A stretch of DNA of 64,000 bases from UBA7985 sp965661545 (GTDB taxonomy: Bacteria; Pseudomonadota; Alphaproteobacteria; UBA7985), in contig CBFIEF010000009.1 in assembly GCA_965661545.1 (NCBI GenBank), forward strand, positions 28,602-92,601. The letters run 5' to 3'. Positions within the stretch are counted from its first letter, which is position 1; each line of letters starts with the position of its first letter. The notes below the pieces were generated by a model. That model worked only from the letters and a program-made list of their open reading frames with translations, had not been told where the DNA came from and ran no database searches. A program made the translations under genes and the position numbers. Shown here one piece after another: positions 51,860 through 60,390 of this stretch.

Positions 51860-53278
51860 GTGCGCACGCACTTCGCAGGTCTGAGTTTCTTCTGCGTCGG
51901 CGTGGCGGCTGTGGCCGTCCTGCTGGCGGGCGAAGGGACGTGGGTCAAGGCGAGCGCAACGGCCTTTGGCGTGGCTTCCATGTTGGTATTTCTGGCGCTG
52001 GAGCTGCACTCGATTAAGCGGCTGCAGATTTGGACATCAGCGCTTCTCTTTGTCTTGGGCCTATTCGCGATCCTATCGGTCAAAGGCGCAGGTTTTGGCG
52101 CTGTTCAACTGCTCTACGAAGGTTTGGCGCGGAACCTTCAGTATCTGCTGCTGTTCGCTTCAATTGTGTGGCTGCAGGTGCAGGCGACGCAAAGCCCGTC
52201 TTTGTTGGAACTGCGTGAAAGGGTGATGCGGATGCCGAGCGGCTCTCGCTCTGTGTCAATCATTTCCGTGGCTTATGTCCTTGGCTCAGCTTTCAACATT
52301 GCCGCTTTTGGCTTGATGGCGCCCCTGGTCGAGCCCGACACGCCCCAACCTTTGAGAGAACGACTGCTGCAGGCCGTTTCAAAGGGTTTCATGCTCGCAA
52401 CATCGTGGTCGCCTTTGTTTGTGGGAACCGCGGTGATCCTCGCCAGTGTCGAGGGCGTGCGGTGGACAGATGTGGGCTTAGGTGGCTTCATTCTTGGCAG
52501 CGTGTTGGTGACAGCGCAGTGGCTGTTTGACGGCGTTTATCGTCGGCTTGACCCGAGCGCAGGTAAGGCGCGCGCTCTGTTGCTGGCGCGAGATCAAGTG
52601 CCGCTGGCATTGGGCTACCGGCAAACGCTGATCCGAGCGGCTCTTATCATCCTTGCATTGTTCAGCGGCTTGGCCTTTGCGGTTGGTCTGCTTGGTTTGC
52701 GGATCCCGGTTGCCTTGGCGTTGACAGCGCCTGTGTTTGGCTTGGCTTGGGCCATGATGATCCGACGAGAGGTCGGCGCTTCGGCGCACGGACCACTACA
52801 GAGCATCGCGCAGGTCTTCCAACAGTACCCCAATCTTCGTGGCGAGGCCCTGCTGTTTGCTGCAGCGAACGTTTTTGCCATTGGTATTCAAAGCGTGCTG
52901 GCGCTGCGGTTGGGTGAGACGGGGCAGAGCCTGGCGGTGCTGCTGAGTTGGTCTGAGCCGGTGTTGCTTCTCGCCTGCATCTTGGGGTTTTTCACCATCT
53001 GTGTCTTGGGCATGCATCCACTGGTTTCGGTCATCTTGCTCACAACCTTGTTTGTTCCGTCAGACCTCGGGCTGGAAGCATGGCAGTTCGCGGTGATGAT
53101 GATGGCGCTGTGGGGCACGGGAACGAACGCCTCCCCGGTTTCGGCATCGTCAATCCTGATGAGCCGAATGACGGAGATTTCCAACTTCCGCATTGCCTGG
53201 CGGCTGAACCTGCCGTTTTCGCTCGTGAATATCGTGGTGATTTGCGTGGTATTCCTAGGGCTTCAGACGCTGTCTTAG
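51860..53278 (+). CDS. Polytopic inner-membrane protein of unknown function
   Basis: 472 residues from GTG 51860 with hydrophobic segments over nearly the whole length, in the manner of a secondary transporter. A loop rich in polar residues (SPSLLELRERVMRMPSGSRS) splits it near residue 120. The second half has TSWSPLFVGTAVILASVEGV and LWGTGTNASPVSASSILMSRM, which resemble anion or ion-transporter substrate loops in flavour only. No family can be named securely. It may share a transcript with the preceding reductase-like gene and converges on a 2OG oxygenase with a 4-base overlap. Confidence 0.7.
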   Translation: MRTHFAGLSFFCVGVAAVAVLLAGEGTWVKASATAFGVASMLVFLALELHSIKRLQIWTSALLFVLGLFAILSVKGAGFGAVQLLYEGLARNLQYLLLFASIVWLQVQATQSPSLLELRERVMRMPSGSRSVSIISVAYVLGSAFNIAAFGLMAPLVEPDTPQPLRERLLQAVSKGFMLATSWSPLFVGTAVILASVEGVRWTDVGLGGFILGSVLVTAQWLFDGVYRRLDPSAGKARALLLARDQVPLALGYRQTLIRAALIILALFSGLAFAVGLLGLRIPVALALTAPVFGLAWAMMIRREVGASAHGPLQSIAQVFQQYPNLRGEALLFAAANVFAIGIQSVLALRLGETGQSLAVLLSWSEPVLLLACILGFFTICVLGMHPLVSVILLTTLFVPSDLGLEAWQFAVMMMALWGTGTNASPVSASSILMSRMTEISNFRIAWRLNLPFSLVNIVVICVVFLGLQTLS

Positions 53279-54054
53279 CTCACGCGCCCATAGAACGTCT
53301 GGCGCGCACTTTCGGACAACTCCACACTTGGTTCGCTGTTATAGGCGAGAACAACCAAGTACCGCGTGATGTCACCCTGGGTTGGCGTGACACGATGCAA
53401 TGCGTTACGGCCCCGGAAAAGCACCAGCGTTCCCGGTTCAATATCCAAACCAACCGGCACCATCCGCCCATCCAGCGCAGCCTCAACCCCACTGAAATTC
53501 ATCTCACCTTTTTCGGCGTCCCGTAAATCTTTGATGTAGTCATAGGCACCGCCACCAGATGGTTTTTGCAGCAGGAGCGTGATGGCAAACTCTGAGTTAT
53601 CAAAATGCCATCCGAGTTCTTTTCCTGCGGGGGCGTAGTGAATGTTGATGCTGCTCAGTGGGTCGGCGTAGGGGTGAAGCGCCGCTTCGCCGAGGACAGC
53701 GCATAGAAACTGCTGAAACGCGGCGGCGTCGTAGAGCTGTCGCAGCGGGGAGTTTGTTTCGACTTGATCATCGCAAATACAGCCTTTCGTCGAGACTACC
53801 TGACGGTTGAAAATATGATCCGAAGGGAGGGCTTCGTTGGGCGGTGTCAGGTGAACGTTGTGCGTGGATTTGGCGAAAAAGGCCTGATCTTCGTTCCGCT
53901 CCGCTTCAGTCACTAAAGCTGTCAGTGCAGAGGGCTGCAAAAACTCGGTGAGCGCCAAAACACCATCGGTGTCCAGTGCCTGTTTTGATGCACGACGAAA
54001 GGCAGCGTCGCTGAGCGGGTGACGTTGGAGGTCGATGATGGTTTCGAGCGACAT
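53275..54054 (-). CDS. 2OG-Fe(II) oxygenase, HalD/BesD-like fold with an intact HxD site
   Basis: 259 residues. INIHYAPAGKELGWHFDNSEFAITLLLQ holds the iron ligands His and Asp (HFD); the distal His is in NALHRVTP and an Arg for 2-oxoglutarate follows in DITRYLVVLAYNS. The spacing and the flanking sequence resemble the amino-acid halogenase/hydroxylase group, but halogenases have Gly where this has Asp, so hydroxylation is expected. The substrate is unknown, an amino acid being likely. The gene stands alone. Confidence 0.72.
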   Translation of the reverse strand: MSLETIIDLQRHPLSDAAFRRASKQALDTDGVLALTEFLQPSALTALVTEAERNEDQAFFAKSTHNVHLTPPNEALPSDHIFNRQVVSTKGCICDDQVETNSPLRQLYDAAAFQQFLCAVLGEAALHPYADPLSSINIHYAPAGKELGWHFDNSEFAITLLLQKPSGGGAYDYIKDLRDAEKGEMNFSGVEAALDGRMVPVGLDIEPGTLVLFRGRNALHRVTPTQGDITRYLVVLAYNSEPSVELSESARQTFYGRVS

Positions 54055-54193
54055 GGGTTCTGCCTGTAGCCAAAAGATGAGGTGGCTTACACTGGCTCAG
54101 GAAGGTTTACTCGATCAACCCCGTTTTCACGCGGCGTTTTGATTTCAGTGAACTTGCGTTAGGCTAACGTCGATTGAGAGAGGACCGCCACCT

Positions 54194-54787
54194 ATGGATC
54201 GCGAAACCATCGCCGTCTACGACGCTAAATTCGAAGATTATGCCAAGCTGACCGAGACGCTGACGCCAACCGCATCGTTGCTGCGCTTCATTAATTCCGT
54301 CGCTCCTTACGGACGGGTTTTGGACCTAGGCTGTGGGCCGGGCGAGGCTGCGAGAAACATGGCGGTCGCTGGTTTAGACGTGACGGCCTTGGACGCATCC
54401 GAAGGGATGATTTCGCTGGTTCGGAAAATTCCAAAGGTGACGGCAGTCCATGCAGGCTTTGATTGGTTGGACCAAACGGAAGCCTTTGACGGCATCTGGG
54501 CCAACTTTGCGCTGCTGCACGCGGACCCGGATGATCTTCCCGGCTATCTCGATGCAATCCAAGCCGCGCTCAAACCCGGCGGCATATTCCATCTGGGTAT
54601 GAAAACCGGGCAGGGTGCGGCGCGGGATGGCATGGGCCGGCACTACCTCTATTATTCTCGGAGCGAGTTTGAGCTGATGCTGATCAACCGCGGCTTCGAA
54701 GTCCTGCATGTCAAAGAAGGTGCGGAAAAAGGACTATCCGGCAGCGTTGACCCCTTTGTCTTAATCCTCGCACGTTTGGCCAACTAG
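54194..54787 (+). CDS. Class I SAM-dependent methyltransferase
   Basis: 197 residues. Motif I is VLDLGCGPGEAARNMAVAG, followed by VTALDASEGMISLV (acidic motif II) and FDGIWANFALLHADPDDLPG; GGIFHLGMKTGQGAARDGMGRHYLYYSRSEFELML closes the domain. The compact size and order match the Methyltransf_25/11 group acting on small molecules. It is divergent from the 2OG oxygenase with a 139-base gap. Substrate unknown. Confidence 0.8.
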   Translation: MDRETIAVYDAKFEDYAKLTETLTPTASLLRFINSVAPYGRVLDLGCGPGEAARNMAVAGLDVTALDASEGMISLVRKIPKVTAVHAGFDWLDQTEAFDGIWANFALLHADPDDLPGYLDAIQAALKPGGIFHLGMKTGQGAARDGMGRHYLYYSRSEFELMLINRGFEVLHVKEGAEKGLSGSVDPFVLILARLAN

Positions 54788-54966
54788 ACCGGCAAAACGG
54801 TCATAGAGAACCTAACCAGTACTAATTTTTCTGTTTGAGGCAGATATTTCTCAAAATCCGCTGAGACATAAAAAACGTCACGAATACAGGGGTTAAACTC
54901 CTTTTTTGTCATCTGGGGTGGGTATTTTTAGGCCCGTTCGGCAGCCTGTAACAATGTTTTGGCCTG

Positions 54967-55023
54967 AAACAGTACCAAAACAGTACGAATAGAGTTGACG
55001 ACCAATGATCCCTGATTTTATTA
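54967..55023 (+). promoter_or_regulatory. Promoter with twin 9-bp repeats ahead of the iron-binding-protein gene
   Basis: AAACAGTAC occurs at 54967-54975 and 54978-54986, 11 bp apart (one helical turn). TTGACG at 54995-55000 followed after 17 bases by TTATTA (55018-55023) is a credible promoter, and the ATG is at 55064. The repeats lie where an activator or repressor would bind. Confidence 0.5.
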
Positions 55024-55063
55024 CTGCGCCACACCAAACTTAAGCCTAATGGAGCTAGGGATC

Positions 55064-56089
55064 ATGAAGTACATTTTGAGTAGCCTTTTTGCGGGCACCG
55101 TTCTCGGCCTTGCCGTCACCGCGCAGGCCCAGACAGTGAATATTTATTCGACCCGCCAGATCGATCTGATCGAACCGGTTTTAGACGCCTTCACGGCACA
55201 AACCGGCATCGACACTGAGGTGTTGTTTCTGAAAAAAGGCTTGGTTGATCGCATGGTGGCCGAGGGTAAAGGCTCTCCGGCTGATGTTATGCTTACGACA
55301 GACATAGGCGGCTTGATTAGCTTCGTGGACGAAGGGGTTACACAAGCCGTCGCGTCGGATGTCATTAGCGCTAATATTCCCGAGGGTTTCCGCGACGATG
55401 AAAACCAGTGGTTCGGTCTGACCAAGCGCGGTCGGGTGGTCTACGCCTCGAACGAGCGCGTTGATGCTGACAGCATTACATACGAAGAACTTGCTGATCC
55501 GAAATGGAAGGGCCGAATTTGCACGCGCTCGGGTCAACACGGCTACAACATTGCGTTGTTCGCCTCGATGATAGACGAGCTGGGTGAAGAGGGCGCCACG
55601 GCGTGGCTCGAAGGTCTGCGCGATAACTTGGCTCGCAAGCCAGAAGGCAATGATCGCGCGCAAGCGAAAGGCATTTATTCTGGCGAGTGTGATCTGGGCA
55701 TCGGCAATACCTACTACGTCGGTCTGATGGAAACGAACGAGAAAGAGCCAGAGCAAAAAGAGTGGCGCGCTTCGTTGAAGGTGTTGTTCCCGAACAATGG
55801 CGATCGCGGTACGCATGTGAACATTTCCGGCATGGCAATGGCCAAGCACGCCCCGAACCCCGATGAAGCTTTAGCGTTGATGGAGTTCCTAACCACGGCA
55901 GAGGCGCAGGCGATCTATGCTGAGCAGGTGTTTGAGTACCCTGTACTTGACGGCGCACGCGTATCGGACGTCGTCGCAAGCTTTGGCACCATTAACCCTG
56001 ATCCCCGCGATCTGAACGTCATTGGCGACCTTCGCACGCGAGCGTCTGAGCTGGTCGACATTGTTGGTTATAACCAAGGCGCTCGCTAA
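55064..56089 (+). CDS. Ferric iron ABC transporter substrate-binding protein (FbpA/FutA-like)
   Basis: 341 residues from ATG 55064 with AGGG upstream. The signal peptide MKYILSSLFAGTVLGLAVTAQA is followed by QTVNIYSTRQIDLIEPVLDAF, typical of FbpA/FutA. The Tyr pair in GIGNTYYVGLM and the upstream Tyr of HGYNIAL are likely iron ligands. No permease or ATPase gene is adjacent, so it is an orphan receptor whose partners lie elsewhere. The upstream repeats do not match the classic Iron Control Element, which I looked for. Confidence 0.87.
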   Translation: MKYILSSLFAGTVLGLAVTAQAQTVNIYSTRQIDLIEPVLDAFTAQTGIDTEVLFLKKGLVDRMVAEGKGSPADVMLTTDIGGLISFVDEGVTQAVASDVISANIPEGFRDDENQWFGLTKRGRVVYASNERVDADSITYEELADPKWKGRICTRSGQHGYNIALFASMIDELGEEGATAWLEGLRDNLARKPEGNDRAQAKGIYSGECDLGIGNTYYVGLMETNEKEPEQKEWRASLKVLFPNNGDRGTHVNISGMAMAKHAPNPDEALALMEFLTTAEAQAIYAEQVFEYPVLDGARVSDVVASFGTINPDPRDLNVIGDLRTRASELVDIVGYNQGAR

Positions 56090-56152
56090 GGCGTAGCGCG
56101 GTTAGTTTTCGCCATCGGTATCCCATTCTGAGCAGCACGCAGGATGGGTTGG

Positions 56153-56197
56153 TTCGGCCTGATTAGATTATCTGGAACCTGGTTTAGTCAGGCCGAA
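56153..56197. repeat. Perfect 10-bp inverted repeat between fbpA-like and pyd genes
   Basis: TTCGGCCTGA (56153-56162) and TCAGGCCGAA (56188-56197) with 25 bases between them. Without a T-run it is a weak terminator candidate for the iron-binding-protein gene, or an operator. A second pair, ATTAGGC (56269-56275) / GCCTAAT (56306-56312), lies closer to preT. Confidence 0.5.
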
Positions 56198-56364
56198 GAC
56201 CGCTTAAATAAAGACTCGAAAAATCCCTGAATTTGACTTTGCCTGATTAAATGGCGGGTCGCATTCTTATTAGGCGGGCTTTGCCGCAGTAACGCGGTTG
56301 GACTTGCCTAATTGCGTTCGTCATGTCAGCGTTGCTTTTTTTAGGCAACAAAGTGCTAGGTTTC

Positions 56365-57693
56365 ATGACTGAACTGCCCCCCATTTACAAGGACGGCTTA
56401 AGCGCCGGGCGTCTTGATGCAGAGACGTTGAGCGACAACTTTTGTGACGTCCACCCGCCACTTGATCTGCACGAAGCTCAAGTCGCGGCTGACCGATGCT
56501 ACTTCTGTTACGACGCCCCGTGTATTCAGGCGTGTCCAACGAGCATTGATATTCCCCTGTTTATTCGTCAGATCGCTACGGGAACGCCCGAGGCTGCGGC
56601 TATGACGATTTTTGACAGCAACATTCTGGGCGGCATGTGCGCCCGCGTTTGTCCGACGGAAACGTTGTGTGAAGAAGCTTGTGTCCGCGAACTCGCAGAG
56701 CAAAAGCCTGTTGAGATCGGCGCGCTGCAGCGGTTTGCTACGGATAAGCTTATGGCCCGCCCTGAACATCCTTACGCGCGTTCCGCCTCCACGGGTAAGA
56801 CGGTTGCTGTGGTGGGCGCAGGGCCAGCGGGTCTGGCTGCGGCTCACCGACTGGCCAAGCACGGACACGCAGTCACGCTCTACGAAGCACGGCCTAAGTC
56901 TGGCGGTCTGAACGAGTACGGGATCGCGGCTTACAAGACCGTAGATGACTTTGCCCAGGAGGAATTCGACTGGTTGCTCGGTATTGGCGGGATCAGTGTC
57001 GAGAATGGCAAGGCTTTGGGCTCAAACCTTTCAATCGATGGCTTGAAGGCTGAGTTTGACGCGGTCTTCCTGTCGATCGGCTTGGGCGGCGTTAACGCGC
57101 TTGGGCTTGAGGGCGAGCTGGTTTTGCCCGCCGTAGATTTTATCGAAGACCTTCGACAGGCTGACGATTTGAGCAAAGTCTCTGTTGGTCGCCGTGTTGT
57201 GGTCATTGGCGGCGGCATGACGGCTGTTGATGCGGCTGTGCAGTCCAAGTTGCTCGGCGCGGAAGAGGTGACAATCGTTTATCGGCGAGAGCAGGGGATG
57301 ATGGCAGCTTCTGAGCACGAGCAAAACCACGCTGCGGCGTCGGGCGTTCGGATCATCACCAACGCGTCGCCTGTGAGGATGCAGAACGGAGGCGTGGAGT
57401 TTGCCTATACGGTGAGCGGTGACGCGGGTCTGGAGGTAAGCGGTGAAACGTTCGTCCTGCCCGCGGATCAGGTGTTAACGGCCATCGGTCAAACACTCAC
57501 CGAAGATCACGTTCCAACCCTGAATATCGTACGCGGCAAGATTGGTATTGACGATCTGGGCCGTACTTCGTTGTCCGGTGTCTGGGCTGGTGGCGACTGC
57601 GCGACCGGCGGCGATGACTTGACAGTAACAGCCGTGGCGCAAGGGCGCGATGCTGCTGAAGACATTCACACCAGCCTGATGGAAGGAGCCTAA
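56365..57693 (+). CDS. preT: NAD(P)H-dependent dihydropyrimidine dehydrogenase, PreT subunit
   Basis: 442 residues. The N-terminal helical domain holds two Cys-rich iron-sulfur motifs (DRCYFCYDAPCIQACPTSIDI and CARVCPTETLCEEACV). The FAD site is VAVVGAGPAGLAAAHRLAKHG, and a second dinucleotide site is VVIGGGMTAVDAAVQSKLLG. It is a flavoprotein that passes electrons from NAD(P)H to PreA for reduction of uracil or thymine. ATG 56365 is preferred; an in-frame ATG at 56323 adds a hydrophobic lead-in without support. PreA starts 2 bases after the stop. Glutamate synthase small subunit is the look-alike, excluded by the partner. Confidence 0.88.
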   Translation: MTELPPIYKDGLSAGRLDAETLSDNFCDVHPPLDLHEAQVAADRCYFCYDAPCIQACPTSIDIPLFIRQIATGTPEAAAMTIFDSNILGGMCARVCPTETLCEEACVRELAEQKPVEIGALQRFATDKLMARPEHPYARSASTGKTVAVVGAGPAGLAAAHRLAKHGHAVTLYEARPKSGGLNEYGIAAYKTVDDFAQEEFDWLLGIGGISVENGKALGSNLSIDGLKAEFDAVFLSIGLGGVNALGLEGELVLPAVDFIEDLRQADDLSKVSVGRRVVVIGGGMTAVDAAVQSKLLGAEEVTIVYRREQGMMAASEHEQNHAAASGVRIITNASPVRMQNGGVEFAYTVSGDAGLEVSGETFVLPADQVLTAIGQTLTEDHVPTLNIVRGKIGIDDLGRTSLSGVWAGGDCATGGDDLTVTAVAQGRDAAEDIHTSLMEGA

Positions 57694-57695
57694 TC

Positions 57696-59000
57696 ATGGC
57701 CGATCTGAAATCAAACTTCGTTGGGATTGAATCGCCAAACCCGTTTTGGCTGGCCTCTGCGCCGCCCACGGACAAGGAATACAACGTTCGGCGCGCGTTT
57801 GACGCTGGCTGGGGCGGCGTTGTTTGGAAAACGCTCGGGATTGACCCGGCGATTGTAAACGTCAACGGGCCGCGCTACGGCGCGATTTGGAGCGCGGATC
57901 GTCGCCTGATGGGCTTGAACAACATCGAGCTGATTACGGACCGCCCGTTGAAGACAAACCTCGACGAGATTGCGCGTGTGAAACGGGACTATCCGGCTCA
58001 TGCGATGGTCGTGTCGCTGATGGTGCCGTGTGAAGAAGACGCGTGGCGGGAGATCCTGCCGCAAGTCGAAGACACAGGCGCCGATGGTATCGAATTGAAC
58101 TTTGGCTGTCCGCACGGCATGTCCGAGCGCGGCATGGGCTCGGCGGTTGGTCAGGTGCCGGAATACGTCGAGATGGTAACGGCGTGGTGTAAGGAATACT
58201 CGAAGCTGCCAGTTATCGTGAAGCTGACGCCGAACATCACCGACATCAAGCAGCCAGCGCGCGCCGCGATGAAGGGCGGAGCGGATGCTGTTTCCCTGAT
58301 CAACACCATCAATTCGATTACCTCGGTCAACCTCGACGCGTTTTCGCCAGAGCCAATGATTGACGGACGTGGAGCGCACGGGGGCTATTGTGGTCCTGCG
58401 GTTAAGCCAATTGCTATGAACATGGTTGCGGAAATCGCGCGGACGCCAGAGTTGGCCGACTTGCCGATTTCGGGCATTGGCGGGGTATCGACTTGGCGTG
58501 ATGCGGCTGAGTTCATGACCCTTGGCGCAGGTAACGTGCAGGTTTGTACAGCTGCGATGACCTATGGCTTCCACATCGTTCAAGAGATGATTTCCGGCCT
58601 GTCGCTGTGGATGGATCAAAAGGGCATGACGGACACCTCAGAAATTGTTGGTCGTGCGGTTCCGAACTTGTCGGATTGGAAGAACCTTAACCTCAATTAC
58701 ATCACCAAAGCGCGGATTGATCAGGACTCCTGTATCGGGTGTGGCCGTTGTTTCGCGAGCTGTGAGGACACGAGCCACCAAGCAATCGCAATGGATGTGG
58801 ACGATACCGGTAAGCGTGTGTTCACCGTGAAAGACGACGAGTGCGTTGCCTGTAACCTGTGCATTAACGTGTGTCCGGTTGATCAGTGCATCACGATGGA
58901 ACGTCTGGAAACCGGGGTAATCGACGAGCGCACAGGCCGTCCGGTTGAGGCTGAGTTTGCCGACTGGACTACGCACCCGAATAACCCTGCGGCCCAGTAA
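57696..59000 (+). CDS. preA: NAD-dependent dihydropyrimidine dehydrogenase, PreA subunit
   Basis: 434 residues. The FMN barrel of the dihydroorotate dehydrogenase type (ELNFGCPHGMSERGMGSAVGQ with the catalytic-loop region; SGIGGVSTWRDAAEFM) is followed by two ferredoxin clusters, DSCIGCGRCFASCEDTSHQ and DECVACNLCINVCPVDQC. It catalyses the first step of reductive pyrimidine breakdown with PreT. GGAAGGAG precedes the ATG. It is directly followed by amidohydrolase and dihydropyrimidinase genes for the next two steps. Confidence 0.92.
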   Translation: MADLKSNFVGIESPNPFWLASAPPTDKEYNVRRAFDAGWGGVVWKTLGIDPAIVNVNGPRYGAIWSADRRLMGLNNIELITDRPLKTNLDEIARVKRDYPAHAMVVSLMVPCEEDAWREILPQVEDTGADGIELNFGCPHGMSERGMGSAVGQVPEYVEMVTAWCKEYSKLPVIVKLTPNITDIKQPARAAMKGGADAVSLINTINSITSVNLDAFSPEPMIDGRGAHGGYCGPAVKPIAMNMVAEIARTPELADLPISGIGGVSTWRDAAEFMTLGAGNVQVCTAAMTYGFHIVQEMISGLSLWMDQKGMTDTSEIVGRAVPNLSDWKNLNLNYITKARIDQDSCIGCGRCFASCEDTSHQAIAMDVDDTGKRVFTVKDDECVACNLCINVCPVDQCITMERLETGVIDERTGRPVEAEFADWTTHPNNPAAQ

Positions 59001-59078
59001 GCCGCACAGTTAGCTGAACCGCCACAATAACGGATAGTTTCCCGTGATTTGACGGGAGGACACAGCGGAGAAAAGCCT

Positions 59079-60329
59079 ATGAGCGCCCCCGGCGACAACC
59101 TCAAAACAAACGCGTCCCGGCTTTGGGATAGTCTGATGGAAATGGCCAAGATCGGGCCGGGGATCGCGGGCGGTAACAACCGCCAAACCCTGACCGACGA
59201 AGACAGCGAAGGCCGCTATTTGTTTCAGCGGTGGTGTGAGGAAGCTGGCTGCACGATGGGCTTGGACACCATGGGCAATATGTTTGCGATGAGGGCTGGG
59301 GAAGACCCTGAGGCTTTGCCGGTCTATGTTGGCTCTCACCTTGATACGCAACCCACAGGGGGGAAGTACGACGGTGTGTTGGGTGTGCTTTCCGGTCTGG
59401 AAATCATCCGGACGCTGAATGACCTCGGCATCAAGACCAAGCACCCCATCGTTGTGACCAACTGGACAAACGAAGAAGGCACCCGCTTTGCGCCCCCGAT
59501 GCTGTCCTCGGGTGTCTTTGCCGGTCTCCATACCCAAGATTGGGCCTATGACCGGCAAGATGCAGAAGGACTAAAGTTTGGCGATGAACTTCGGCGCATC
59601 GGCTGGGTCGGCGACGAGCCGGTTGGCGCCCGTGACATGCACGCATTCTTTGAGCTTCACATTGAACAGGGACCGATCCTGGAAGCTGAAGGTAAGGATA
59701 TCGGCGTTGTCACGCACGGACAAGGCCTCAACTGGGTGCAAGTTACCTTGACAGGCAAAGAGCAGCACACAGGCTCGACCCCGATGCCGATGCGCCGAAA
59801 TGCTGGCTTGGGCATGGCGAAGGTCACCCAACTCGCCCACGAAATCGCCATGAGCCACCAACCCCGAGCTCTGGGTGCCGTAGGGCAGTGTGATGTCTAC
59901 CCGAACTCCCGCAACATCATTCCGGGCCGGGTCGTTTTCACCATCGATTTCCGCTCCCCCGACTTTGATATTCAGGCCGATATGGAAGCCCGCTTGCGTG
60001 CAGGTGCGGCTGAGATTGCCGAGGAGCTGGGTCTCGAGTGTGAAATTGAGATCGTTGGGCACTTTGACCCTGTGACCTTTGACGAGACCTGCGTTGGCGC
60101 GGTGCGCCGCGCTGCGGAGCGGTTGGGCTATAGCCACATGGATCTGGTTTCAGGCGCCGGTCACGATGCCTGCTGGATCAATCGCGTGACGCCGACGGCA
60201 ATGGTCATGTGTCCTTGCGTGGACGGCCTCAGCCACAACGAGGCGGAAGAAATTTCATCAGAATGGGCGGAAGCGGGCACCAACGTGCTGTTTCATGCCG
60301 TTGTTGAAACGGCGCAGATCGTTAGCTGA
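59079..60329 (+). CDS. Zn-dependent N-carbamoyl amidohydrolase (beta-ureidopropionase type)
   Basis: 416 residues from ATG 59079, behind GGAG. M20-type metal residues appear in VGSHLDTQPTGGKYDG, TNWTNEEGTRF and ELHIEQGPILE, and SGAGHDACWINRVTP is the late His. This group covers allantoate amidohydrolase, N-carbamoyl-L-amino-acid hydrolase and bacterial beta-ureidopropionase. Its place after PreTA and before dihydropyrimidinase indicates hydrolysis of N-carbamoyl-beta-alanine (or its 2-methyl analogue) to the beta-amino acid, CO2 and ammonia. Confidence 0.88.
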   Translation: MSAPGDNLKTNASRLWDSLMEMAKIGPGIAGGNNRQTLTDEDSEGRYLFQRWCEEAGCTMGLDTMGNMFAMRAGEDPEALPVYVGSHLDTQPTGGKYDGVLGVLSGLEIIRTLNDLGIKTKHPIVVTNWTNEEGTRFAPPMLSSGVFAGLHTQDWAYDRQDAEGLKFGDELRRIGWVGDEPVGARDMHAFFELHIEQGPILEAEGKDIGVVTHGQGLNWVQVTLTGKEQHTGSTPMPMRRNAGLGMAKVTQLAHEIAMSHQPRALGAVGQCDVYPNSRNIIPGRVVFTIDFRSPDFDIQADMEARLRAGAAEIAEELGLECEIEIVGHFDPVTFDETCVGAVRRAAERLGYSHMDLVSGAGHDACWINRVTPTAMVMCPCVDGLSHNEAEEISSEWAEAGTNVLFHAVVETAQIVS

Positions 60330-60390
60330 CCCATCAGTCCTGTTTTCTCATCATCATTGGAAAAGAACGTAAAAGAAAAGGGAAAAATCC

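Noticed and set aside
56153..56197. Inverted repeat as a RutR operator
   Set aside because: The sequence does not fit the TTGACCA-type RutR box.
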